A DNA stretch of 64,000 nt, from NCBI GenBank assembly GCA_963576565.1, contig OY755047.1, positions 2,232,001 through 2,296,000 on the forward strand, read 5' to 3'. The translations under genes were made by a program, and so were the position numbers. Origin of the DNA: Aspidapion aeneum (taxonomy: Eukaryota; Arthropoda; Insecta; Coleoptera; Brentidae). Shown here piece after piece: positions 45,205-55,457 of this stretch. Positions within the stretch are counted from its first letter, which is position 1. Every line of letters begins with the position of its first letter. The notes under the pieces were generated by a model that was not told the DNA's origin, did not search any database, and saw only the letters and a list, made by a program, of their open reading frames with translations.

Positions 45205-46700
45205 GCATATTTGGCACTGGGCAAACTTCAATCAAAATCTACGAAGGAACCAATCCAATCCGCATAAGAAGAGGTGTCAGCCAGGGTGATACAATATCCC
45301 CTAAATGTGTTTAAAAACTTAGATTGGGAAGAAATTGGCATCAAATTAAATGGACAATACTTAAACTACCTAAGATATGCTGATGATATTGCCTTAATAA
45401 CAGATAAGAAAGAAGAACTGATAAAAATGCTGGAGAAATTGGATACAGCAGGTAAAAATATAGGCTTGAGTATGAACTGCACTAAAACTAAAGTCATAAC
45501 AAACACAGATGAGCATATCACGATCAGAATAAACCAAGAGAAATAGAAAAAGTAGAGGAATGTATATACCTGGGACAAATTATTAAACTAAAAAAGGAAA
45601 ACTAAACGGCTGAAATCAAGAGACGGGTAAGATTGACCTGGGCAGCATTCGGTAAATTAAGCAACATATTAAAAAATAATAAATATCCTCAGTACCTCAA
45701 AACGAAAGTGTATAACCAATGTATCCTTCCTGTACTTACCTATGGATCCCAGAACTGGACACTTACAAAATCAAACATGGATAAAGTAACAAAAGCCCAA
45801 AGATCAATGGAAAGACAAATGTCACATATAAAGCTAACAGATAGAAAAAGGAATGAATGGATAAGAAATAAAACAAAAGTAAAGGATGTAAGAGGAGAAG
45901 TAGCAACTTTAAAAAAGAAAATTTGCCGGTCATAATATCAGACAGGAAGACGATCGATGGAACAAGTATGTAATATATTTGTATTTTTTGCATATTACAT
46001 TTGCATTTACAAGATAAAAACATTAATCATTAAAAAATAGCAATAATAATAACTAAATAAAATAACTTAATTGTATTTAATAAACTAGATTTAAAATTAC
46101 ATAATTAATTTTGAATAATATAAAAAACTTCCTCCAAACCTCTTTGTTCCAGGAGGGTTCCAAGAATCGATTCAGTATTACCTCTTTGAATAGCTAAGCT
46201 AACCAACTGGGTAATAAAGCTCCTGGTTAGTGATTTGTTACAAGAGTTTTTCAGAAATATTCTCTCCACGGACCTAAGGTCTCAACACTAAACGGGATAA
46301 AAATATATTTGTCTAAAAGTTCTTTGTATTTTGTTTTTCTTTGTTGCTCACCAATAATAGAAGCTTCTCCAGCCCTAATATTTGTTTTTAAAATATAAGA
46401 ATTCGCTAAGGTGTCGCGACAGGTGGCATCCCAAATTAATTGTTTGCCTTCTCTCCACGGGAATTACGACACACCATCAGTCCGCTTTCCGTCACTTCTA
46501 CAGATGGAACAAGTGTATTGTAACCTGGAGACCTTGGGAAAATAAAAGAGGTAGAGGAACACCCCAAGTGAGATAGGAGGACGATTTGAAGAGACATGCA
46601 GGAGCTAGATGGATAAACACGGCGACAGAGAGAGAAGAATGGAAGATATTGGGGGAGGCTTATGTCCAAAGATGGATCGAAGAAGAATAGATAGATATAG
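45205..46700 (+). pseudogene. LINE-B copy 4, split by another LINE
   Basis: Plus strand. It starts at SIKIYEGTNPIRIRRGVSQG, loses about 25 codons, then keeps WEEIGIKLNGQYLNYLRYADD (motif C, split here over two words) and TKTKVITNTDEHITIRINQE. It continues through ILPVLTYGSQNWTL and MERQMSHIKLTDRKRNEWIR to the RSMEQVC junction at 45967. LINE-B resumes at 46503 with RWNKCIVTWRPWENKRGRGT and WINTATEREEWKILG, and ends VQRWIEEE at a stop. It carries the reference empty site for the CCCAAC element (45718). Confidence 0.88.
45968..46502 (-). mobile_element. LINE-C fragment inserted in LINE-B, 12-bp duplication
   Basis: Bounded by GATGGAACAAGT on both sides (45956-45967, 46503-46514). Minus-strand codons read FPWREGKQLIWDATCRDTLA, then AGEASIIGEQQRKTKYKELL and YIFIPFSVETLGPWREYF. 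After a frameshift comes LVSLAIQRGNTESILGTLLE and a stop. This is the C-terminal domain that follows the reverse transcriptase in one group of animal LINEs (PW-G-L-WD-T ... QRGN). I cannot name the clade. The RT itself is missing. Confidence 0.75.
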
Positions 46701-46736
46701 AGAATTTTTTTCAAGATATGACCAAAAAATTATATT

Positions 46737-47101
46737 ATAACAAAAACATTTCATGTAAAAAAAAGCCAAGTACGCGAAAATGGCATTCCGTAAAAAGAAT
46801 TGAGATAAAAGTAAAGCTAAGTTCTCCAATACAAATTACAAAATGAAAGGTTCTAACTAGTTTGGAAATGTTTTTTTAAACTTTGCTATTACAGCCAAAC
46901 TTCTTTATGTTCAATTTAGCACTGTGCCTAAGAGTCATTTACAGCCGTAATAGCCAAGTTTAGAAAAATATTTCCAAACTAGTAAGAACCTTTCATTTTG
47001 AAATTTGTATTGGAGTACTTGGCTTTACTTTTATCTCAATTCTTTTTACGGAATCCCATTTTCGCGTACTTGGCTTTTTTTACATGAAATGTTTTTGTTA
47101 T
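46737..47101. mobile_element. Foldback MITE, 365 bp
   Basis: Arms of about 150 bp (46737-46888 and 46962-47101) are inverted copies from ATAACAAAAACATTTCATG inward, around a 70-bp loop. It sits just after the LINE-B 3' end. No convincing target duplication. Confidence 0.85.
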
Positions 47102-47124
47102 GATTTCACTTCTTTTTTAAAGGA

Positions 47125-48130
47125 ATTGGATAATACTTAATTTTTAAAGTAGTAAAATATGCGGAATATTGTTCAAAACTTTTGCAATGCCTCACTTAAA
47201 TTTTTGAGGTTTTTTAATTTTTTTCCATGGTTTTATCGTAGTTCCTATCAGCGTTCCAAAGCTCAGCTCTCTAGCGTTTCTGAAAGTGCACAATGTTACT
47301 TTTACATAACTTTGCATGTATAGGGGAGGGAAATAAATTAAAATTGTCGTGTTTTTAAATTTTGTCCTATAGTTTTATCATAGTTCCTATCAGTCTTCCA
47401 ATGCTCAGCTCTCTAGCGTTTCTGGAAGTGGGTAATGTTACTTTTACATAACTTTACATTTATAGGGGAGGAGAGTAAATAAAAATATTGGGCTTTTTAA
47501 ATTTTTTCCCATGGTTTTATTATAATTTCTATCAGCATTCCAATGCTCAGGTCTCTAGCGTTTCTGGAAGTGGGCAATGCTAGATTTATATAAATTTACA
47601 TTTATAGGAGAGGGAAGTAAATTAAAAAGTTGTTGTTTTTAAATTTTTTCATATAGTTCTATCATAGTGTCTTTCAGTCTTAAAAAGTTCAGCTCTCTAG
47701 CGTTTCTAGATGTGGGCATTGTTACTTTTACATAACTTTACATTTATAGGGGAGGGAAGTAAATTAGAATTTTGGGGTGTTTTAATTTTTTTCTATAACT
47801 TTATCATAGTTACTATCGGTCTTCCAAAGCTCATCTCTCTAGCGTGTCTAGAAGTGGGCAATGTTACTTTTACTTAAATTTACATTTATAGGAGAGGGAA
47901 GTAAATTAGAATTTTGGGGTGTTTTTTCCTATAGTTTTATCATAGTTCCTATCAGTCTGCCAAAGTTCAACTCTCTAGCCTTTCTGGAAGTGGGCAATGC
48001 TACTTTTACATAACTTTAAATGTATAGGGGGGGGGGGGAGTAAATTAAGATTTTTTCCAATAGTTTGGTAATAAGTTCTATGAGTCTGCCAAATTTCAGC
48101 TTTGTAGCATGTCTGGAAGTACAGTAGAAT
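47125..48130. repeat. 142-bp tandem array, about 7 units
   Basis: The landmark CTCTAGCGTTTCTG recurs with CTAGCG at 47271, 47413, 47555, 47697 and 47839 (exactly 142 bp apart each time), then at 47975 (136) and, decayed, 48104 (129). Each unit also has CATTTATAGGGGAGGGAA. The right-hand units are shorter and more diverged. Non-coding. Confidence 0.92.
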
Positions 48131-48146
48131 ATTGATGATCTATACA

Positions 48147-48188
48147 TGAGTGAGTGAGTGAGTCAGTGAGTCAGTGAGTGAGTGGCAA
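48147..48188. repeat. (TGAG)n microsatellite at the array's end
   Basis: About nine TGAG/TCAG tetramers followed by conserved-looking unique sequence (GGCAATTTCGACG...). It continues directly from the last 142-bp unit, so both may belong to one mobile repeat. Confidence 0.8.
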
Positions 48189-49683
48189 TTTCGACGTTTT
48201 TTGAAATTTCGTAACTACTTTACTACTTTATGGAATTCTATGAAATTTGGAGGGGTTGTTAACTCCATGGAGATCTAAGACTGTGCAAAGTTTGAGATTC
48301 GTAGCTCATTCCGAAGTAGAGTTTTAGATAGGCCAAATATCGGCTGAAATGTTTCCAGAAAAGATGGTTACGGCGCGCGAACTTGGCGAGGCACTGCCGT
48401 GCCCTCAGATATGGCGTATGTAAATCATCTTACGCAAATTCATCAGACTTTATATTAAATAGCGAAGTAATTTAATTTTCTTACTACCTTGTTTTTGAAG
48501 TTAATTTTATACAATGATACGTAGAGGGGCTGGTATGTTGTAAAATGTAACACGCTACCTTACCCAACATGGGCGGGTCAATCTTAGTCTTCTAATAACC
48601 ACTTAATGCTCAATTAATGGTTGTAAATTACATAAGCTACCTACATATATAGTTTGTTTAAATGTCCACGCCTTTTATAACAGTAAATTCACAGGTGCCG
48701 ATATAATGAAATAGCTATCAAACTAATATTATACTTTTCTTAAATTATTTTTTAAATTTACACTTAGATATTCATATCTAATTTAACAAATCTGTTTTTT
48801 ATATCATGGAAATTTTTACCCCTAGATGGGAATTTGTTCACGTGGTATCTGAACTACATATCCATAAAAAATATAGAATTTGCATATTTTTGTTTTTTTC
48901 GGACTGAACTGACGGAAAAATATTCTGCAAATTGTTTTGAAAATTTTATCCAGGTTACGGCACTGTGTACCTCCAAAAATGCCCAACTTTGTTCCTTTAA
49001 ACTTTACCTAAATATAACTAAACACTTTGACTAAATTTCGAAGGTTATTTTCTATTGCTTTTTATTTTTGTTTGTTAGACAAAGACCGAGCTATGTTTTA
49101 AAGTTGAAATTCATCCAAATATTTTAAACGAATCCTTGCTAAACAGTCTCTTTAACTTTCAAACTGTACCAGATATATATCTATCTGTTCTTAACCAAAT
49201 TAATTAAACAAAGATACAACCAAGTTGATCTAACTCCAAAGTAACTTGAACTCTAAAGTAACTCTCAAACTTTAAAATGGACCATATCATTAAACCCATC
49301 TTTTACTAATTTGGTTATATAAACAAAGATAGAAATAACAAAGATCTACTTCGAACGAAATCCAAGTCTAAACTGAACAAGAAGCGCCAAAATATTCAAC
49401 ATGGACAATAGTATAGCGTGGAGAAAAGCTGGATATCGTGGATACGGGGGAGATGCAACGTGGATAGATCGTTTCCATAGTAACGCGGTTTATAGGGGAT
49501 ACACTGACGCCGTGTGCATGGATATATCCGTGGATGTAGATATGGAAGCTTTGTAGTGGAGAATGGAGAGTGGATAGGTTGTCCATTTTAAGTTTTTATA
49601 TTATACAGGGTACGTTTAATGAAAGTCCAAACCAAGGGTCGTAAACTTGGAAAGATATAAGTAGAGATAACAAAACCTCTGTT
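48189..49683. other. AT-rich stretch
   Basis: No recognised gene. GTGGATA words recur at 49420-49580. Bounded on the right by the minisatellite. Confidence 0.4.
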
Positions 49684-49797
49684 TTATTACCCCCGGGCGC
49701 TATTTCTACATGAGCGTTATTACCCCCTTGAGCGATAATACCTCCTGAGCGGTATTACCAACTGAGCGGTATTACCCCTGCGCGAAATTATACCCCA
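49684..49797. repeat. Degenerate minisatellite, unit about 17 bp
   Basis: Six to seven diverged copies of GAGCGGTATTACCCCC, for example GAGCGTTATTACCCCC, GAGCGATAATACCTCC, GAGCGGTATTACCAAC, GAGCGGTATTACCCCT. Confidence 0.75.
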
Positions 49798-49867
49798 AGC
49801 ATTAGTATTCACAGGTAGCTTTTTTATTTATTCTACCCATCAACCTACTAGTTATCTATTATTTAAA

Positions 49868-49925
49868 AACAAAAAATATTTATCGACTTCTCCGAGGCGT
49901 TTGACACAATGCACCCTCGACTTAC
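49868..49925 (+). pseudogene. Reverse-transcriptase motif A crumb
   Basis: Reads [16 protein letters not shown], the motif A box. The flanks are unrelated. A twin of the crumb at 44098 (FIDFSKAFD). Confidence 0.5.
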
Positions 49926-50141
49926 CTGGTCTTTTTCCACGAAACCTATGAACGCTGTCCTCTCTATCTCGACTGGTTGTCCCGCTCTGTCGTAAAGGGC
50001 GATGACAAAGTGGAAAAAATTTGATTTTCTTAAATTCGAGGGAGGTTGTTTTTCGAAGTGGGCTCTGCCAACGGTGGATCTGTAAGGAAAGAATGGAGAA
50101 TTGATGAATTCAGAAAAAAAAAATGTCCTTATTGTGGACTT

Positions 50142-50403
50142 ATTGCAATAATGCCAGGCAGTAATTGTCCCGGGCACTATTCTGACAGTTTCGCATTATA
50201 AGAACAGCTGTTTTCGTTTAAAATTAGGCCTTTGTGTATTATAAGAGCCGGAATTAATAGGGCCGCCACTATTAATGGAAAATATACGACGGAATCTATA
50301 AATTCGACTTTGGTATGTCAATTTTGAAAGATCAACTGTCAGTTTTCAATGGAAAACTGTCATAATAGTGCCCGGCACTATTATTGCCTGGCCTTACTGC
50401 AAT
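50142..50403. mobile_element. CCAGGC MITE copy 2
   Basis: ATTGCAATAATGCCAGGCAG and its complement form the ends; inside, GGGCACTATTCTGACAG and CTGTCATAATAGTGCCC. Same family as 16558-16820. Confidence 0.8.
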
Positions 50404-52144
50404 AGATCCCTATTATCTATAAATTTTTATGCTAAAAATAATAAATATGCAAATGGCCTTTTGGCTAATTAATTAAAAGGATATATTGCTCCATTTATTT
50501 TATTTTCCACCTCAAACTCGTGGACAAGAATGTTAATAAGAGGCATTTTTTATGGAGTCACACACCATGGACAGAGGGCAGTAGAAGTGCCAAGTTTTTG
50601 TCATGTTATTATCGGTTCGCAGTAAGAACAAAGAGTTTTGGATGGAATAGTATGGCTAGTTTTTAACTAAACACCTTAAAGCATTGTAACAAAACGGGAT
50701 TTGAATATAAATGGTATTTTTGCCATTTATAAGTTTTTAAAGATTTTTAATTAAATATTCTTTTTGTCATCAACAAGCATTAAGCGGCGACTTGTTTTTA
50801 GGCATATTTTCAGGTTCGCTGTATTTTAATAAAAGTTGTATTCGGCTAATATGTCCTGTGAGCCACTAACATCAAAATAATTCTTATTTTGTAACTGGAA
50901 ACAAATTTTAAACTATTTTCAATTTAAAAAAAAACACACTGTGCAATTTTACTTTCTAACGGTTTTTTAAGTCTGGCTTGCATTGCTATTTTGTCTCTTA
51001 GTGGAGCGCTTAAAGCGCAGTCTATCTCTTTCTCGCCAAGGCGAAAGGGAGTAGAATTCTAGCCAATCAACGCCAAGATATTTGTCCCTTCAAGCGCAGG
51101 GTCGCTTTAACTGAGACGGGAAACTTTCGAAAGTGGTCAGGGAGTTTACTCTTTAGTTTGCCTTTGCTTGGTACGTTACGCTTTCATTCACACTTCTTAA
51201 GGGGGGTTTTATTTCAACTGGGGAAATTTGTCAATCATTTTAACATTGTATAAGCTATTATCTTTATTATTCATAATTATTTTAGTCTTTTCTTTTGGAG
51301 TTTATTGATTTTAAAGTCATTAATTATTACTGTTTCCAGTGTTTTGAAATAATGTGTTTTACTGTTTTATGGTTTTTTTTTAACAACAAAATACAAACCA
51401 TTCGTTGCCCTAAAATCGGCATTTTTAATTAATAACATATCCCAAACCTAAACAGTAATATTAAGTAAATTAAACAGTTGATTGAATAGTTTCACTCATT
51501 CAATCAACGTTTAAGATGTTGATAAATATATATATTTACAACAAATATATAAAAGGTTTATAAAACCTAAAAGTTTAAGAAGTGTAAATATTTGAATACA
51601 AAAGTTTAATAGTAGTAAAAAGTCGATATTCAACTAATAAATATAAGAAGTGAAAGTGTGAAGCTACAAGAAGTAAATTGAAAAGGTATGTATGATTATC
51701 CTACATTAGTTATACATTTGAGAAAAACGTTTATAGCATACTTTTCCTCCAAGAACCGTCAAATTCCCTTTCGAGATCGTGTAAATTTAATAACATATAG
51801 TAACATTTAATCTTTTTATAATTTATATAAGTTGTAGCCTAAGTTGGTAGCTTACAACATTTAAGCCTTGGCCACTTGAGGTGACAGTACCACTGTCACA
51901 CACAGGCCCCTGTTACAGCATCAATATTAGCTTGCTTTGGAAACTATGGCTCAATTAAATTCGCAGATGCGCATGCGTGTGTTTTAACACGTATAGACAC
52001 ACAGCTGCTGTGTGTCTGGACGCCATATTGATCGTTTATTTATATTTTGCGGTGTTTTGCGTTTGTCGTGTAAAATTGTGTGTTCAATGGAAAACTGTCA
52101 GAATACTGCCTGTCACTATTAATGCCTGGTTTTTAAGTCCGTAA
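50404..52144. other. Spacer; Tigger empty site; weak exon-like signals
   Basis: 50686-50815 is homologous to both flanks of the Tigger element at 21631. GC rises at 51005-51120 with GCGCTTAAAGCGC and a CCAAT (51063). A good donor AAG|GTATGT lies at 51687. An 11-bp-arm palindrome AGACACACAGC-T-GCTGTGTGTCT is at 51995-52017. The MITE fragment at 52085-52136 is a third CCAGGC copy. No ORF ties these together. Confidence 0.45.
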
Positions 52145-52560
52145 GATTAATATGTAGCTTATTTTACCGAATGCTGCCTGGGCCAATCTTACTCGTTTCT
52201 TGATTTCAGCTGTTTGGTTTTCCTTTTTTTAGTTTAATAATTTGTCCCGGATATATTCCTCTATACTTGTTTTATTTTTTCTTGGTTTATTCTGATCGTA
52301 ATGATCTTCATCTGTGTTTCTTATGATTTTAGTTTTAGTGTAGTTTATAATCAAGCCTATATTTTTAGCTGCTGTATCCAGTTCTTCTAGCATTTTTTAT
52401 CAGATCTTCTTTCTTATCTGTTATTAAGACGATATGATCAGTAGATCGTAGGTGGTTCAAGTATTGTCCGCTTACTTTGATGTCTATTTCTTCCCAATTT
52501 AAGTTCTTAAAAACATCTTCTAGGGCCTGGCTAAATAGCTTCTCTTCTTATGCGGATTGG
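52145..52560 (-). pseudogene. LINE-B copy 5
   Basis: Minus strand, from IRIRRE at the left of motif B down through the ALEDVFKNLNWEEIDIK segment, the active site, TKTKIIRNTDEDHYDQNKP-like codons and the VRLAQAAFG end. The catalytic YADD is degraded (ADHIVLI). Frameshifts throughout. Confidence 0.75.
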
Positions 52561-52970
52561 AACATCCAAAAAGAAAGAGGTCTCTACTGTCTTTCGTAAG
52601 TTATCCACCTTTACTATGTCCATTAGTTTGATTATGAAGGTGTGCCTTCCATACTCAGTAATATAACAAAAAGGCAAAAACAAAACCGTATTAATTGTCA
52701 CTCGGCTGTGGAACGTCATTTGGCTTATCTCCACGAAATCAAGTAATCAATGGTTTGTCTAATGGTCACTTGCCCGGCCTCTCTTGAAAAAATTAACCAA
52801 CATTAGACAATAGCTGTGAAGCTTCAGGGAAATTACCTATCTAATAAATAACCGCGGAAATTAGCTTTTTGGTTTCAGAGGCGTAGTAGTAGTAGTAGTG
52901 GTGGGAAGACCATTTTTGGTCTAGCGACTAAGCACACGGCGCGCCCTTTTCGCACATCCCGATTTGTCTG
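52561..52970. other. Spacer with (GTA)n run
   Basis: (TAG)n at about 52884-52899 after TTTGGTTTCAG. No gene. Confidence 0.35.
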
Positions 52971-52972
52971 TA

Positions 52973-54507
52973 CAGCGTGTCCCATTTTCGATGGGATTAA
53001 ATGGGAAACTCGGTTATTATTAAAGATATCGATTTTCTGATTGCACCTTACCGTGCTCTTTTTTTGAGCCCTTAAAAATGGCGTAATCAGATTTTTGCTA
53101 TACCCCGTGGTTTCGCTAATACAGGGAGTTTTTCAAAAAATTGTATTTTAATTAATTCCTTGTATCTCGCTTATTTTGCAAGATATTTTTATTCTGTAAA
53201 AACCTTTCTATGGCAACTTTTTTAGAGCAAAATAATGACGTTGTCAATTTTTTAAAATATGTATTGTTTAGTTTTTGAGATATGGTATTTATCATAAAAA
53301 AATTTAATACGGACCTGGATTTTTTTTATTACTACTTTGATTGGTTCCATGCTATTATTACCTTAAAATGATAAAACTTTAATATTTTTTTGATTTAAGG
53401 TTAAAAAAAACTATTTAATATTTGAAAAAAAAATATAGTCCGAACCTGGAAATTTCCAACGTAATTATAAATTAAAAATTCCAAGACACACTAGTTGAAC
53501 GATTTTTAGTTTTTCTGTTTTAAAATGATAATTAAAAGATTTATAAATAAAGTAAAAACCTTAAAAAGTTACAAAAATAATATCTTACTAATTATTTGAT
53601 GGTAGCACAGCAGGTCGTGAAATTTACAAAACAATGGCGTGGAATTGACATTGTCATTTTACTTGTCATTTTTGTGAATGGCTTACAATTATTTTAAACT
53701 GGCTAGAAATCGACCATATCCAGATTTTGAAAAATGTGATATGTTTGACTGCTTCATTCAAGCAACAAAATCCCAATATTTAAATGGCAGAAATATTTTT
53801 ATGCAAAATGCGTTAAGAAAAATTACTCAAAAATGCCAACAATGTCTTACACATAATGGTAATCAGAAAAATTAGTTATTTTTTATAATTTGTTTTTTTT
53901 TTGTATTTTTCGTAGACTTTGTTTCAAATAAATCTGTAAATTAACGTAAAACTATTTTAATATGCTAAGTATCAAAACAGTTAAACTAAAAATTGTTTAA
54001 CTAATAATTTTTAATTTATATTTATGTTGGAAATATCCAGGTTCGGACTAATTTTTTTTTTTAATTAATAAATATTTTTTTTACCTTAAAACAAAAAATT
54101 TTTAAATTTTTATTATTTTATGATAATACTAGCATGAAACCAATCAAAATAGTAATAAAAAAGATGCAGGTCCGTATTTAATTTTTTTATGATAAATACC
54201 ATATCTCAAAAACTAAACAATATTTTAAAAAAATGACACCGTCATTATTTTCTTCTAAAAAAGTTGCCATGAAAAGGTTTTTACAGAATAAAAATAACTC
54301 GCAAAATAAGCGAGATACAAGGGATTATTAAAAATACAATTTTTTCAAAAACTCCCTGTATTAGCGAAACTACGGGGTATAGCAAAAATCTGATTACGCC
54401 ATTTTTAAGGGCTCAAAAAAAGAGCATGGTAAGGTGCAATCAGAAAATCAATATCTTTAATAATAACCGAGTTTCCCATTTAATCCCATCGAAAATGGGA
54501 CACGCTG
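52973..54507. mobile_element. Long-TIR element, TA target
   Basis: 1535 bp. Arms of about 500 bp (52973-53490, 54000-54507) begin CAGCGTGTCCCATTTTCGAT and are inverted copies. TA lies on both sides (52971-72, 54508-09). The end differs from that of 30628 (CAGGGTGTCCC) but the layout is the same. The middle has a 65-codon open frame (53678-53875) with no recognisable family. Confidence 0.88.
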
Positions 54508-54509
54508 TA

Positions 54510-55237
54510 CACCATCTATTAAACTGATGCACGTACCCCTTAGGATGCAAGTTTTCTTTCTCTAAGAGGACTTAATTTTGCCTGACTCCTCTTTGTCGAG
54601 GGCACGGATCTTTATAACTGCGTAGCAAGTATACACAGTGGACCCACGCTTTTACACCCCTTCCGAAAGGTGGTCCTGCTACATATTAGACTTGCATCTA
54701 TCTAATATCGCTATTGTCCCAGCAGAACTTGGTTATAGACGATAGACTTCTTTCCTTTTCAGCGCAACAGTCGTGGTCGTCGTGAGTTGACTTTAGGTGA
54801 CTTATGCTGGCGTCATCATGGTACTGACTATATAGCACTTATAGCAGGCTCCTGGGTTATTATTCCTGCTTCCTCGGCTGAATGCATGTCGGCTCCTGGA
54901 CGATTCCTGCGTATGTGAACGCTAAAAAGGAAGTGGACGGCAGGGCGACGTATTTTTTTGATATCTGTGTGCTGCTTTAAACATTTGAATCACGAGGCAT
55001 TTTTTGCTGCTGCAAAATGCACCTAATAATCACCTCCTTAAACCCTGTATAAATATAGTGGAAAATTTCGAGCTGCCACTGACTTTTTTTGTGTGATATT
55101 TAACTATATAATATAGGTGAAAAACGATGGGGTGTCATCTAGAAATTCTAAGCATTGATAAGATGTTTATCAGTGTTTTTTTAATAAAGAGAAGTGCTAT
55201 CAAATTAATGACTAAAATAAAGAAGAATAAATATTGG
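54510..55237. other. Spacer, locally GC-richer
   Basis: No gene recognised. TTCTTTCCTTTTCAG at about 54750-54764 is a good-looking acceptor, but no coherent exon follows. Confidence 0.35.
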
Positions 55238-55239
55238 TA

Positions 55240-55433
55240 CACGGTAAAAAAAATTGTTTTGGATTAAAGCAAATTGCTTTCAAGTAAAATGATTTGTGCT
55301 TTTCTATTCACCAAGAGAATATTTTCTTGATTTAGCACAAAAAATGTTTTACCTTAAAACAAATTGTTTTAAGGTGAAACAATTTATTTAAGAAAAGAAC
55401 GGGTTTTCACTTTAGACAAAAATTTTTACCGTG
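55240..55433. mobile_element. CACGGTAAAAA MITE, TA target
   Basis: 194 bp, ends CACGGTAAAAA and TTTTTACCGTG, TA on both sides. AAATTGTTT/AAACAATTT pairs occur inside. Tc1/mariner-type non-autonomous element. Confidence 0.85.
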
Positions 55434-55457
55434 TATATGTTTTGACAAACATAATAC

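Noticed and set aside
53678..53875. 65-codon frame in the centre of the long-TIR element as a transposase.
   Set aside because: Far too short and with no DDE or HTH features; kept only as part of the element.
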